From RGIG3009 sp045595845 (GTDB lineage: Bacteria > Bacillota > Clostridia > Oscillospirales > Acutalibacteraceae): 13,562 nt of DNA. The stretch covers positions 1 through 13,562 of the forward strand of contig JAZOBF010000051.1 in NCBI GenBank assembly GCA_045595845.1. Reading direction: 5' to 3'. Of the stretch, positions 6,229 to 13,154 are shown piece by piece. Each line of letters opens with the position of its first letter. Within the stretch, counting starts at the first letter, position 1. Made by a program: the position numbers and the translations under genes. The notes beneath the pieces were generated by a model, which ran no database searches, was not told the origin of the DNA, and was given only the letters and a program-made list of their open reading frames with translations.

Positions 6229-6672
6229 TCAACCCAACGAAAGCAACAGATCAATCAAGGCACCAAGACCAAGGTCGATCAAGCAAATGATGAGTCCGAG
6301 AATAATGCACAGTACCAGCGTAACACCGGTGTTGCGCACAACCGCGGGGAAGGTCGGCCAAGTAATCTTCTTAAACTCGCCTTTCAGATCACGAAAGAAC
6401 TTCATGCTCTTATCCGTTTTGGCATCCTGCTCACCGGTTTTTTTCGCGCGAGCGCGACCGATGAAGAAGCAGATAACACCTACCACGAACAAAATCAACG
6501 CAATAAAGAAAGTGATCTTTTTACCGGTTAAGAACTCCGGCGCGAAAAATCGACCGATCCACGCATTAAAGCCAAGTGCACTCATATCGGAAAAGATATT
6601 CAAGCTGCTGAGGAAAGACACGAGAACGGTAAGCAGACCTGCTACCGCTAAAATAAATCCCCAAAATATCAT
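6229..6672 (-). CDS. secE: Preprotein translocase subunit SecE with two extra membrane segments
   Basis: SecE clamps the SecY channel in the plasma membrane. The conserved core is at residues 88-147: FFRDLKGEFKKITWP, the amphipathic helix plus the E-x-K-K-x-x-W-P signature, then the essential membrane helix (about 105-145). Most Firmicutes SecE proteins are only about 60-75 residues. Here 87 extra N-terminal residues carry two more hydrophobic segments (about 1-25 and 53-72) and a charged linker (73-87), a layout like the three-helix SecE of E. coli. The start at ATG 6672 is supported by GGAAGGAG just upstream and a 22-base gap from rpmG; the internal ATG at residue 88 has no good ribosome binding site. 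Position between rpmG and nusG confirms the identity. Confidence 0.92.
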   Translation of the reverse strand: MIFWGFILAVAGLLTVLVSFLSSLNIFSDMSALGFNAWIGRFFAPEFLTGKKITFFIALILFVVGVICFFIGRARAKKTGEQDAKTDKSMKFFRDLKGEFKKITWPTFPAVVRNTGVTLVLCIILGLIICLIDLGLGALIDLLLSLG

Positions 6673-6694
6673 CGCTTGTTTCTCCTTCCCTTAT

Positions 6695-6844
6695 TTACTT
6701 GGTTTCTTTGTGCACAGTGTGCTTGCGACAGAAGCGGCAGTACTTGTTCATTTCAAGTCTGTCCGGATCGTTCTTCTTGTTCTTCATGGTGTTGTAGTTG
6801 CGTTGCTTACACTCGCTGCAAGCCATGGTCACTTTGACTCTCAT
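6695..6844 (-). CDS. rpmG: Ribosomal protein L33 (bL33), four-cysteine form
   Basis: This short 49-residue gene, MRVKVTMACSECKQRNY to KHTVHKETK, encodes the small 50S protein L33. Two CxxC pairs (Cys9/Cys12 and Cys36/Cys39) make it the zinc-binding form; many genomes also carry a zinc-free copy, but none is in this window. The start at ATG 6844 has a GGAGGTG ribosome binding site. It is the first gene of the rpmG-secE-nusG-rplK-rplA unit, the usual place for L33 in Firmicutes, with a leader of about 100 bases and a promoter upstream. It lies 22 bases before secE. Confidence 0.96.
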   Translation of the reverse strand: MRVKVTMACSECKQRNYNTMKNKKNDPDRLEMNKYCRFCRKHTVHKETK

Positions 6845-6875
6845 AACGGCACCTCCAATAATTCCCGTATAAAAT

Positions 6876-6939
6876 GGGTTTTTGAGCCTCCCTCAGGGAC
6901 TTTTACCGTTTTTAAAAAACGGCGCAAAAAAATAAACCC
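6876..6939 (-). promoter_or_regulatory. Structured 5' leader of rpmG-secE-nusG
   Basis: Between promoter and rpmG the minus-strand transcript can fold into a three-way junction. GGGTTT (6939-6934) pairs with AAACCC (6881-6876), enclosing a long perfect hairpin of CCGTTTTT-type arms (6922-6915 with 6913-6906) and a smaller TCCC/GGGA hairpin (6899-6896 with 6892-6889). I do not recognise a known leader family here. It could be regulatory or just a stabilising leader. Confidence 0.45.
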
Positions 6940-6955
6940 CTTTTGAGGTATAGAT

Positions 6956-6984
6956 AGTCTATCACACTTTTTTCAATAGGTCAA
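6956..6984 (-). promoter_or_regulatory. Sigma-A promoter of the rpmG-secE-nusG-rplK-rplA unit
   Basis: A near-perfect -35 box TTGACC (6984-6979) and a -10 box TAGACT (6961-6956) are 17 bases apart on the minus strand. Transcription should begin near 6949, about 105 bases before the rpmG start. No other convincing promoter is visible up to the one after rplA, so it probably drives all five genes. Confidence 0.8.
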
Positions 6985-7029
6985 GCTTTTTTATAAAAAA
7001 CTTTTTCATGCATATACTTTTCTTGTGGA

Positions 7030-7058
7030 TTGATTTTTTTACTAAAATATGGTATAGT
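7030..7058 (+). promoter_or_regulatory. Sigma-A promoter of the hydrolase / Mur ligase / ddl unit
   Basis: TTGATT (7030-7035) and TATAGT (7053-7058) are separated by 17 bases. The promoter is back to back with that of rpmG, with the two -35 boxes about 45 bases apart. The predicted transcript start near 7065 leaves a very short leader before the ribosome binding site at 7075-7081. Confidence 0.75.
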
Positions 7059-7086
7059 GCAATATATATGCGAAGGAGGTGGGGCT

Positions 7087-7857
7087 TTGGAAATCTCGAT
7101 CAACGGAAAGCGAGTACAATACATCGATCAAGGCAGCGGTACACACACCGTTTTATTATTACACGGTTGGGGTGTTGACGGCACTCTATATCACCTGTTA
7201 ACCGATCACTTGTCCACGTATTGTCGTGTCCTCATTCCCGACCTTCCCGGCTTTGGCGCCTCAGAGGAACCCGATCGCCCCTACTCGCCTGCAGATTTTG
7301 CAAATTTTGTTCTGGATTTCACAAACGCACTCGGCGTAACTGAAGTTATCGCGATGGGACATTCCAACGGTGGACGCGTGTTAATTGAACTGCTTGCGCG
7401 GGAGCAATGCCCTTTGGTTATCACGAAAGCCATTCTGCTGGATTCCGCCGGCATTCCTGCAAAACATTCTCTGTCTTATTACGCACGCGTATATACCTTT
7501 AAATGTTTAAAACGCATTCTGCGCCTACCCATCATTCGTTCCCTCTTCCCCCATGCTGTGGAGAAAGCACAACAACGCTTTGGTTCCGCTGATTACCAAA
7601 AGGCTAGCCCCGTTATGCGGCAAAGCATGGTCATAGCACTCAAGACCGACATGACGCCTCTGTTGTCGCGTATCCGTATCCCCACCTTGCTTATCTGGGG
7701 TAAAGACGATACAGCCACTCCTTTGCGTGACGCTCACATCATGGAACAACACATTCCGGACGCCGGACTCGTGGTGCTCGCCGGCGGGCATTATGCCTTT
7801 GCCGAAAGTTTCGGGCAGTGCCGTCGGGTGTTGGATTCCTTTTTAAGAGGAGAATAA
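7087..7857 (+). CDS. Alpha/beta-hydrolase-fold enzyme, TTG start
   Basis: The 256-residue product has the alpha/beta hydrolase fold: an HGWG oxyanion-hole motif (26-29), the nucleophile elbow GHSNGG with Ser93, a probable acid in GKDDTATP (Asp207 or Asp208) and the catalytic His235 in GGHYAF. A lid-like basic region lies at about 125-165. There is no signal peptide, so it is probably cytoplasmic. I chose TTG 7087 because AGGAGGTG (7074-7081) lies about 6 bases before it; the in-frame upstream TTG at 7030 is inside the promoter's -35 box and before the transcript start. The stop is 3 bases before the Mur ligase ATG, so it is cotranscribed with two cell-wall precursor genes. Its substrate is unknown; an ester, amide or peptide bond in precursor metabolism would fit but is only inference. 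Confidence 0.85.
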   Translation: MEISINGKRVQYIDQGSGTHTVLLLHGWGVDGTLYHLLTDHLSTYCRVLIPDLPGFGASEEPDRPYSPADFANFVLDFTNALGVTEVIAMGHSNGGRVLIELLAREQCPLVITKAILLDSAGIPAKHSLSYYARVYTFKCLKRILRLPIIRSLFPHAVEKAQQRFGSADYQKASPVMRQSMVIALKTDMTPLLSRIRIPTLLIWGKDDTATPLRDAHIMEQHIPDAGLVVLAGGHYAFAESFGQCRRVLDSFLRGE

Positions 7858-7860
7858 ACC

Positions 7861-9405
7861 ATGTTAATTGCCAAACTCGCTTTGTTGATCGGTGCGATGA
7901 TAAACTACGGATTGCAAGCAATCTATTTCACCCACATGTTGCAACTCAATTCCTACCGTCCGGAACGCTACCGCAAATGGTGTACCGATAACGATAAGAA
8001 AATCGTGCAGATTCGCACCATGCTGCCGGCACTGCTTATTCCGGTGATGTTCTTGCCGGAATTGTACGGTTATGTTGTCGGTGCCGTTATTTTGTTACTG
8101 ACAGCTTTGTTCAACATACCGAAAAAAGCAAAAAAACCGCTGGTTTTCACCGCGCGTGTTAAACGGCTGTTGGTAACCGAATGCGTTCTGTTGGCGCTCA
8201 TCCTCGTCGGATGTTATTTCTTATCGTATCTGCGCGCAATGGGAATTGTATGTATCTTGTCACTGGTCGTGTTCGTGTGGGTGGGTATTGCCAACTATAT
8301 CAATCTTCCCCTCGAAAAACAAATTGCCAACCACTATGTACGCGATGCACGACGGCGATTGGAACAACACCCTCATCTTACGGTTATCGGCATTACGGGC
8401 AGTTACGGTAAAACCAGCACCAAAAACTTCTTAAACGCGCTGTTATCGGTACGCTATAATGTGCTGATGACACCTGAAAGTTTCAACACTACCATGGGTG
8501 TTGTACGCACCATCCGCGAAAGGCTACGCCCCTCCCATCAAGTGTTCCTTGCTGAGATGGGTGCCAAAAACAGCGGGGACATCAAAGAAATCTGTGATTT
8601 GGTATCTCCGGCATACGGCATCATCACCTCGATCGGCGAGCAGCATTTGGAAACTTTCAAAACAATTGACAATATCATTGCCACCAAATTTGAGTTGGCA
8701 GATGCCTTACCATCAAGCGGTTGCTTGTTCGCCTGCGGCGATAACCCCTACATTCAAGAGCGCTTGGAACAAACGAAACCGCTCTGCCCCACCGTCTTAT
8801 ACGGATTGGAAAACGGTTCCGTGCGTGTAACAGATGTACAGGTATCCCTTGCGGGGTCCACTTTTACGGTGACTGTGGATGACGAACAGCAAACCTATAC
8901 CACAAAATTACTCGGCATGCATAATATTCAAAACTTGGCGGGCTGTATCGCGGTTGCCCACCGTTTTGGAATTCCGCTTGCGGAAATGGTATACGCTGTG
9001 CGACTGCTAAAACCTGTCGAGCACCGTTTACAGCTTCTCCCCAACGGTTACATTGACGATGCCTATAATTCCAATCCCGCAGGTTTTCGGAGTGCGTTGG
9101 ATGTGCTCAAACAATTTGATGCGCAACGCATTTTGGTTACCCCCGGTATGGTTGAACTGGGTGAGCGGCAAGACACTCTTAACCGTGAGCTTGGCGCTTA
9201 CGCCGCCGATTGTTGTGACTTCGCCGTACTTGTTGGTGTCAAGCAAGCACCGCCCCTCAAGGAAGGACTGCTCTCTGCGGGGTTTCCCGAAGAACGGATT
9301 TTGGTGGTCCCCACCCTGACGGAGGGATTATCCATGTTGGCTCAAGTGCCTTCCAAAGGTGCGCGTATCGTATTGTTAGAAAACGATTTACCTGATAATT
9401 TCTGA
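7861..9405 (+). CDS. Membrane-anchored MurF-like Mur ligase
   Basis: Mur ligases join amino acids or peptides to UDP-MurNAc precursors using ATP; MurF adds the D-Ala-D-Ala dipeptide. This 514-residue protein has the central and C-terminal Mur ligase domains: P-loop GITGSYGKTST (177-187), SIGEQHLETF (257-266), IIATKFELA with the probable carbamylated Lys276, HNIQN (354-358), EHRLQ (387-391), DDAYNSNP (399-406) and GMVELG (429-434), which are MurF-like. The usual MurF N-terminal UDP-MurNAc-binding domain is replaced by about 150 residues with roughly five hydrophobic segments (about 1-24, 54-68, 70-85, 104-121, 127-147), so it should sit in the plasma membrane. It is followed after 13 bases by ddl, which supports a MurF role. 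It could instead use another acceptor. Confidence 0.85.
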   Translation: MLIAKLALLIGAMINYGLQAIYFTHMLQLNSYRPERYRKWCTDNDKKIVQIRTMLPALLIPVMFLPELYGYVVGAVILLLTALFNIPKKAKKPLVFTARVKRLLVTECVLLALILVGCYFLSYLRAMGIVCILSLVVFVWVGIANYINLPLEKQIANHYVRDARRRLEQHPHLTVIGITGSYGKTSTKNFLNALLSVRYNVLMTPESFNTTMGVVRTIRERLRPSHQVFLAEMGAKNSGDIKEICDLVSPAYGIITSIGEQHLETFKTIDNIIATKFELADALPSSGCLFACGDNPYIQERLEQTKPLCPTVLYGLENGSVRVTDVQVSLAGSTFTVTVDDEQQTYTTKLLGMHNIQNLAGCIAVAHRFGIPLAEMVYAVRLLKPVEHRLQLLPNGYIDDAYNSNPAGFRSALDVLKQFDAQRILVTPGMVELGERQDTLNRELGAYAADCCDFAVLVGVKQAPPLKEGLLSAGFPEERILVVPTLTEGLSMLAQVPSKGARIVLLENDLPDNF

Positions 9406-9418
9406 GAGGTGTTATCCT

Positions 9419-10612
9419 ATGAAAACCAAAGTTGCCGTGCTGTTCGGCGGGCGTAGTGTAGAACATGAAGTATCCATCATCACGGGTATTCAGGCTTTCT
9501 GTGCGTTGGATCGTGATAAGTACGATCCTATACCGTTGTACATTTCCAAAGATAATCGTTTTTATACGGGAGAAGCGCTCGGTAAAATCGAAACATATCG
9601 CGATATGAATGCGTGTATGGCGGTTGCCACACAGGTTTTGCTGGTGCCGTCGGAAAACGGCGTGGATATGATTCGCCATCCCGCCAAAAAATTCGGAAAT
9701 AATGTAGTAGGTTCCTTTGAGGCCGCTTTGCCTGCGGTTCACGGGACAAATGTGGAAGACGGCACACTGATGGGATATTTAGAAATGCTGGGCGTTCCCT
9801 ATGCCGCTTGTGATGTTATGTCCTCCGCAATCGGTATGGATAAGTATTTAATGAAAGCCGCTCTCAATCACGCCGGTGTACCGGTGCTTCCCGCGTTACC
9901 GTTTTCGGGTAAGGAATATGCGTTGAACAGCGTTGCCGTTGCCGAGCGCATCGAAAACGCCATCGGATACCCCGTAATCGTCAAGCCTGTCAACCTCGGT
10001 TCCTCGGTCGGAATTTCTCGCGCCGACAACCGTGATAAACTGCTTGCGGCATTAGATGAGGCTTTCGGCTTTGCCTCACGCGTCTTGGTCGAAAAAGCCG
10101 TCACACCGCTGCGTGAAATCAACTGTGCGGTACTCGGTGATGCCGACGGGGCGCGTCCCTCGGTGTGTGAAGAACCGATCAACAGTGATGAAATTTTAAG
10201 TTATCGCGATAAGTATTTAAGTGGCGGCAAGAATGCAAAAACAGGGAAATCCAGCGGTATGTCCAGCCTTGCGCGCCGTTGCCCCGCCGATATTCCCGAT
10301 GAGATGGCAAAAACCGTACAAGACTTAGCGGTCAAAACATTTATGACGCTCGGTTGTTCCGGTGTTGCACGCGTGGATTTTCTCAACAACCCCGAAACAG
10401 GTGAATTGTGGGTCAACGAAATCAATACCATCCCCGGCTCACTCGCCTTTTATCTCTGGGAAGCCGCCGGTATACCCTTTGATAAACTGCTGGATGAAAT
10501 GATTACGCTGGCGTTCAAACGACAACGCAACCGTGAAGCATTGAATTTTAACTACGATACAAACATTCTCTCAGCCGTATCGCTCGGCGGTGCGAAGGGT
10601 GCCAAACAATAA
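9419..10612 (+). CDS. ddl: D-alanine-D-alanine ligase family ATP-grasp enzyme
   Basis: Ddl makes the D-Ala-D-Ala dipeptide from ATP and two D-Ala, which MurF then attaches. The 397-residue product shows GRSVEHEVS (11-19, with catalytic Glu15), HGTNVEDGTLMGYLEMLGVPY (about 108-128, D-Ala ligase signature), the ATP-grasp lysine in VIVKP, NLGSSVGIS (192-200), the omega-loop KY pair in YRDKYLSGG (262-270), VARVDF and NEINTIPGS (333-341). Compared with E. coli enzymes the omega loop is about ten residues longer, the PGS is followed by LAFYLWE rather than the usual segment, and there is a tail of about 30 residues. The start at ATG 9419 is preceded by GAGAGG. The pairing with the MurF-like gene supports D-Ala-D-Ala synthesis, but the loop changes leave the second substrate open. 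Confidence 0.88.
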   Translation: MKTKVAVLFGGRSVEHEVSIITGIQAFCALDRDKYDPIPLYISKDNRFYTGEALGKIETYRDMNACMAVATQVLLVPSENGVDMIRHPAKKFGNNVVGSFEAALPAVHGTNVEDGTLMGYLEMLGVPYAACDVMSSAIGMDKYLMKAALNHAGVPVLPALPFSGKEYALNSVAVAERIENAIGYPVIVKPVNLGSSVGISRADNRDKLLAALDEAFGFASRVLVEKAVTPLREINCAVLGDADGARPSVCEEPINSDEILSYRDKYLSGGKNAKTGKSSGMSSLARRCPADIPDEMAKTVQDLAVKTFMTLGCSGVARVDFLNNPETGELWVNEINTIPGSLAFYLWEAAGIPFDKLLDEMITLAFKRQRNREALNFNYDTNILSAVSLGGAKGAKQ

Positions 10613-10625
10613 GCAACCGATATAA

Positions 10626-10652
10626 GCGCCCCTGCGGGGGCGCCTGTTATTT
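10626..10652 (+). terminator. GC-rich terminator hairpin after ddl
   Basis: GCGCCCC (10626-10632) and GGGGCGC (10637-10643) pair perfectly over a TGCG loop, 13 bases after the ddl stop. The downstream T-run is weak (CTGTTATTT), so termination may be incomplete, but the stem is strong and the next gene has its own promoter. Confidence 0.7.
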
Positions 10653-10724
10653 GTGCATATTATCTTCATATTTTTAAAAAATGCGAAAAAATACGCTATG
10701 TTCAATCAAGTTCTAAAAAGAATC

Positions 10725-10753
10725 TTGACTTTTGTGAAAGAAAAGCCTACAAT
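10725..10753 (+). promoter_or_regulatory. Sigma-A promoter of the antiporter gene
   Basis: TTGACT (10725-10730) and TACAAT (10748-10753) are 17 bases apart, close to consensus, and lie 26 bases before the antiporter ATG. Together with the flanking terminators this makes the antiporter a single-gene transcription unit. Confidence 0.8.
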
Positions 10754-10779
10754 GTCGATTTGAAAAGAGGCGTCTTGTT

Positions 10780-12075
10780 ATGGATATTTTATTAAGCATC
10801 GCAATCGCTCTGTTCGTCGGCTTATTATTCACCCGTGTAATCAAGCCGTTAGGTCTCCCGGCCGTTACCGGTTATTTGGTTGCCGGTGTGTTGATCGGCC
10901 CGTATGGTCTGGGAATCCTCGGCAACCTGTTGGGAATTGAAGGATTAGGCTTCACCTCCATGCACTACATAGAACATTTCGGCGTTATCTCCGATGTCGC
11001 GCTCGGTTTTATTGCCTTTTCCATCGGTAACGAATTCCGTCTGTCACAACTGAAAAAAATCGGTAAACAAGCAACCATAATCGGTATCGTGCAAGCACTG
11101 GTTGCCGCCATTTTTGTGGATATTGCCCTTTGCGTTCTCAGCTTGATTCTCGGCGAAGAAGTCTTACCCATGAGCGTGGCTATCACACTCGGTGCTGTGG
11201 CAACAGCAACAGCACCCGCGGCTACGCTGATGGTCGTGCGTCAGTATAAAGCTAAAGGTAAGCTCACGGATATCTTGCTTCCTGTGGTTGCCTTAGACGA
11301 TGCCGTCGGTTTAATTGTCTTTGCGGTATCATTCGGCATTGCCAAAGGCATGGTAAGTGGGCATGTGGATGTATATTCGATCATCATCAATCCGTTGATT
11401 GAGATTATAGCCTCATTGGTACTCGGCGCCATTATGGGATTTTTATTCTCAGAAACCGAAAAACATTTTCATTCTCGTAGCAAGCGTTTGTCAGTTTCCG
11501 TTACTTTTGTGATTTTAACGGTTGCCATCACCATGATCCACATCCCGATCGGCCCCGTTACCATCAGCACCTCCTCCCTACTCACTTGCATGATGCTGGG
11601 TACGATTTTTTGCAATGTGTGTGAATCGTCTGAAGAACTCATGGACCGTGTGGATCGCTGGACAACGCCATTGTTCATATTATTCTTTGTCATCAGCGGT
11701 GCTGAACTGGAGTTGAGTGTATTCACACAGCTCGCTATCGTGGGTATCGGTGTCGTGTTCATTGTGTTCCGTTCACTCGGTAAGATGCTTGGCAGCGCGC
11801 TGAGCGCCAAAGCGTGCGGATGTGATGAAAACATTGTGAAATATCTCGGCATCACGCTGTTACCGCAAGCAGGAGTTGCGCTCGGCATGTCGGTTACCGC
11901 CATGCAATTGGGAATAAAAGAAGGCTCTTTGGTCCGCAATATTGTATTGTTTGCTGTACTGATCTACGAACTGGTCGGACCGCTTCTCACTAAGATGGCA
12001 TTGACTAAGGCGGGCGAAATCACCCCCGAACACCGTCGCTCCGCCAAAAAAATCAATGCAGACCGTAACAAATAA
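10780..12075 (+). CDS. CPA2-type cation:proton antiporter (Na+/H+ exchanger family)
   Basis: This 431-residue protein of the plasma membrane is hydrophobic throughout, with about 12 membrane segments, and matches the monovalent cation/proton antiporter fold. The N terminus has PLGLPAVTGYLVAGVLIGPYGL, a typical CPA2 opening. TM4 has the unwound-helix type sequence ATATAPAATLMVV (141-153), and TM5 has LDDAVGL with the Asp173-Asp174 pair that binds cation and protons in electrogenic antiporters. The protein ends with a short basic tail and lacks the cytoplasmic TrkA-N/RCK domains of KefB/KefC, so ligand gating by that route is not expected. The start is ATG 10780, with a weak AAGAGG ribosome binding site. 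Whether it moves Na+ or K+ cannot be told from sequence. Its role is probably pH or ion balance. Confidence 0.87.
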   Translation: MDILLSIAIALFVGLLFTRVIKPLGLPAVTGYLVAGVLIGPYGLGILGNLLGIEGLGFTSMHYIEHFGVISDVALGFIAFSIGNEFRLSQLKKIGKQATIIGIVQALVAAIFVDIALCVLSLILGEEVLPMSVAITLGAVATATAPAATLMVVRQYKAKGKLTDILLPVVALDDAVGLIVFAVSFGIAKGMVSGHVDVYSIIINPLIEIIASLVLGAIMGFLFSETEKHFHSRSKRLSVSVTFVILTVAITMIHIPIGPVTISTSSLLTCMMLGTIFCNVCESSEELMDRVDRWTTPLFILFFVISGAELELSVFTQLAIVGIGVVFIVFRSLGKMLGSALSAKACGCDENIVKYLGITLLPQAGVALGMSVTAMQLGIKEGSLVRNIVLFAVLIYELVGPLLTKMALTKAGEITPEHRRSAKKINADRNK

Positions 12076-12089
12076 ATTCGCTATATGCA

Positions 12090-12118
12090 AAAAAAGACAG
12101 CCGTTGGCTGTCTTTTTT
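12090..12118. terminator. Bidirectional terminator between convergent genes
   Basis: GACAGCC (12096-12102) and GGCTGTC (12106-12112) pair over a GTT loop, flanked by six As on the left and six Ts on the right. Each strand therefore reads as stem plus T-run. It lies 14 bases after the antiporter stop and just after the acyltransferase stop, so it can serve both convergent transcripts. Confidence 0.9.
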
Positions 12119-12119
12119 G

Positions 12120-13154
12120 TTATGGAACAATATGCTTGAGAACAGGAATTTTCTTTAAAACCCATACGCCAACTAACCCGATTGCATAAATTAAAAACGG
12201 CACCAACAGACGCCATTCCCAACAATTCGAAGGTAAGTAACGGCCAAGGAATGTACGAATAATCATATGAGAAAGATAAATGCCGAAACTGCATCCCGAA
12301 ATGGTTTTAATAATGGAAACGCAACGAGGACATTGTTTGATTTTCTCGATCAAACGACTGTTTTTAGCAAGCAAAAATACCGCTACTGCTAAAAACACAG
12401 CATAATATGCCGTATAACTGAAATAGCCTTTGTATATAACCCCGTTCCGCCGCGAGCCTAACACTGTCATCGTATAGCGAAGAACCGCACCGAAAAGACC
12501 GAGCAGATAGAGAATCACCCGCTTAGGTTTGCTAAGTTCTTCAGTCGCCAACAGATACCCCAGTATAGCATACATAAGATACCCGCCACAAGTGAGCATA
12601 GTTAATGAATAGTTCCACCAAAACCCCATGTACCCTATTACCAACGGAACAAACGAAGAAATTAAAAAACTGCCGCCTGCCATATACCATAAAATCCGGC
12701 GATTATGCGCCAGCAAGGAAATAACAGGCATAGATAAATACACCGAAAACAAAGGAATAAAAAACCAATATACATTTTCGATGCCGATGGTAATAAACTT
12801 GTTATAGAAAGAAATTAAGCCGATCTCAAACGGGTTAATACCTTTAATAATTGCGCTGATTATTGACCATATCACAAACGGGATAAGGGTGCGCATGATC
12901 CTTTTCTTAAAAAAGTCAACTGTCGTATACCGTTCACGATAGCCAATTAGAGTCGCACCGGACAACATAAAAAAGATGGGAACCGGCCAGTAAATCAAAA
13001 CCTCTACTAACAAGGCTTGATACCAAGCAAGCGTATCGCTGTATGTATGCGCAAGACCATTACAGTGCAGCAAGATAACACCGAAGGTAGCAGCGATATT
13101 TAAAATATCAAAGTAAACAACCCGCTCTTTAGATCTGATACGAGTATCACCCAT
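12120..13154 (-). CDS. Integral-membrane acyltransferase (acyltransferase 3 / OafA-like family)
   Basis: The 344-residue product has about ten hydrophobic segments and the layout of acyltransferase-3 proteins, which transfer acetyl or similar groups to sugars of surface polysaccharides or other cell-envelope molecules. Family features are the opening KERVVYFDILNIAATFGVIL followed by the catalytic-type LLHCNG (His near residue 30), IYWPVPIFFMLSGATLI with the FFMLSG motif, FFKKRIMRTLIPFVIWS and the late FGIYLSHMII segment. I chose ATG 13154, with TTTGGAGAA about 9 bases upstream; a TTG at 13169 is in frame but overlaps that ribosome binding site. The ATG overlaps the epimerase stop by 8 bases, so the genes are translationally coupled. 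With a UDP-GlcNAc 2-epimerase upstream, a job in polysaccharide O-acylation is likely; the acceptor is unknown. Confidence 0.85.
   Translation of the reverse strand: MGDTRIRSKERVVYFDILNIAATFGVILLHCNGLAHTYSDTLAWYQALLVEVLIYWPVPIFFMLSGATLIGYRERYTTVDFFKKRIMRTLIPFVIWSIISAIIKGINPFEIGLISFYNKFITIGIENVYWFFIPLFSVYLSMPVISLLAHNRRILWYMAGGSFLISSFVPLVIGYMGFWWNYSLTMLTCGGYLMYAILGYLLATEELSKPKRVILYLLGLFGAVLRYTMTVLGSRRNGVIYKGYFSYTAYYAVFLAVAVFLLAKNSRLIEKIKQCPRCVSIIKTISGCSFGIYLSHMIIRTFLGRYLPSNCWEWRLLVPFLIYAIGLVGVWVLKKIPVLKHIVP

Noticed and set aside
6229..6411. Short SecE starting at the internal Met (residue 88)
   Set aside because: There is no clear ribosome binding site before it, whereas ATG 6672 has a strong one and suits the operon spacing.
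6212..6946. Open frame of 244 codons on the plus strand opposite secE and rpmG
   Set aside because: It covers two firmly identified genes and the rpmG leader, and shows no recognisable domain.
7030..7086. Upstream TTG start for the alpha/beta hydrolase
   Set aside because: It lies in the -35 box, before the expected transcript start, and encodes no family sequence; TTG 7087 follows AGGAGGTG.
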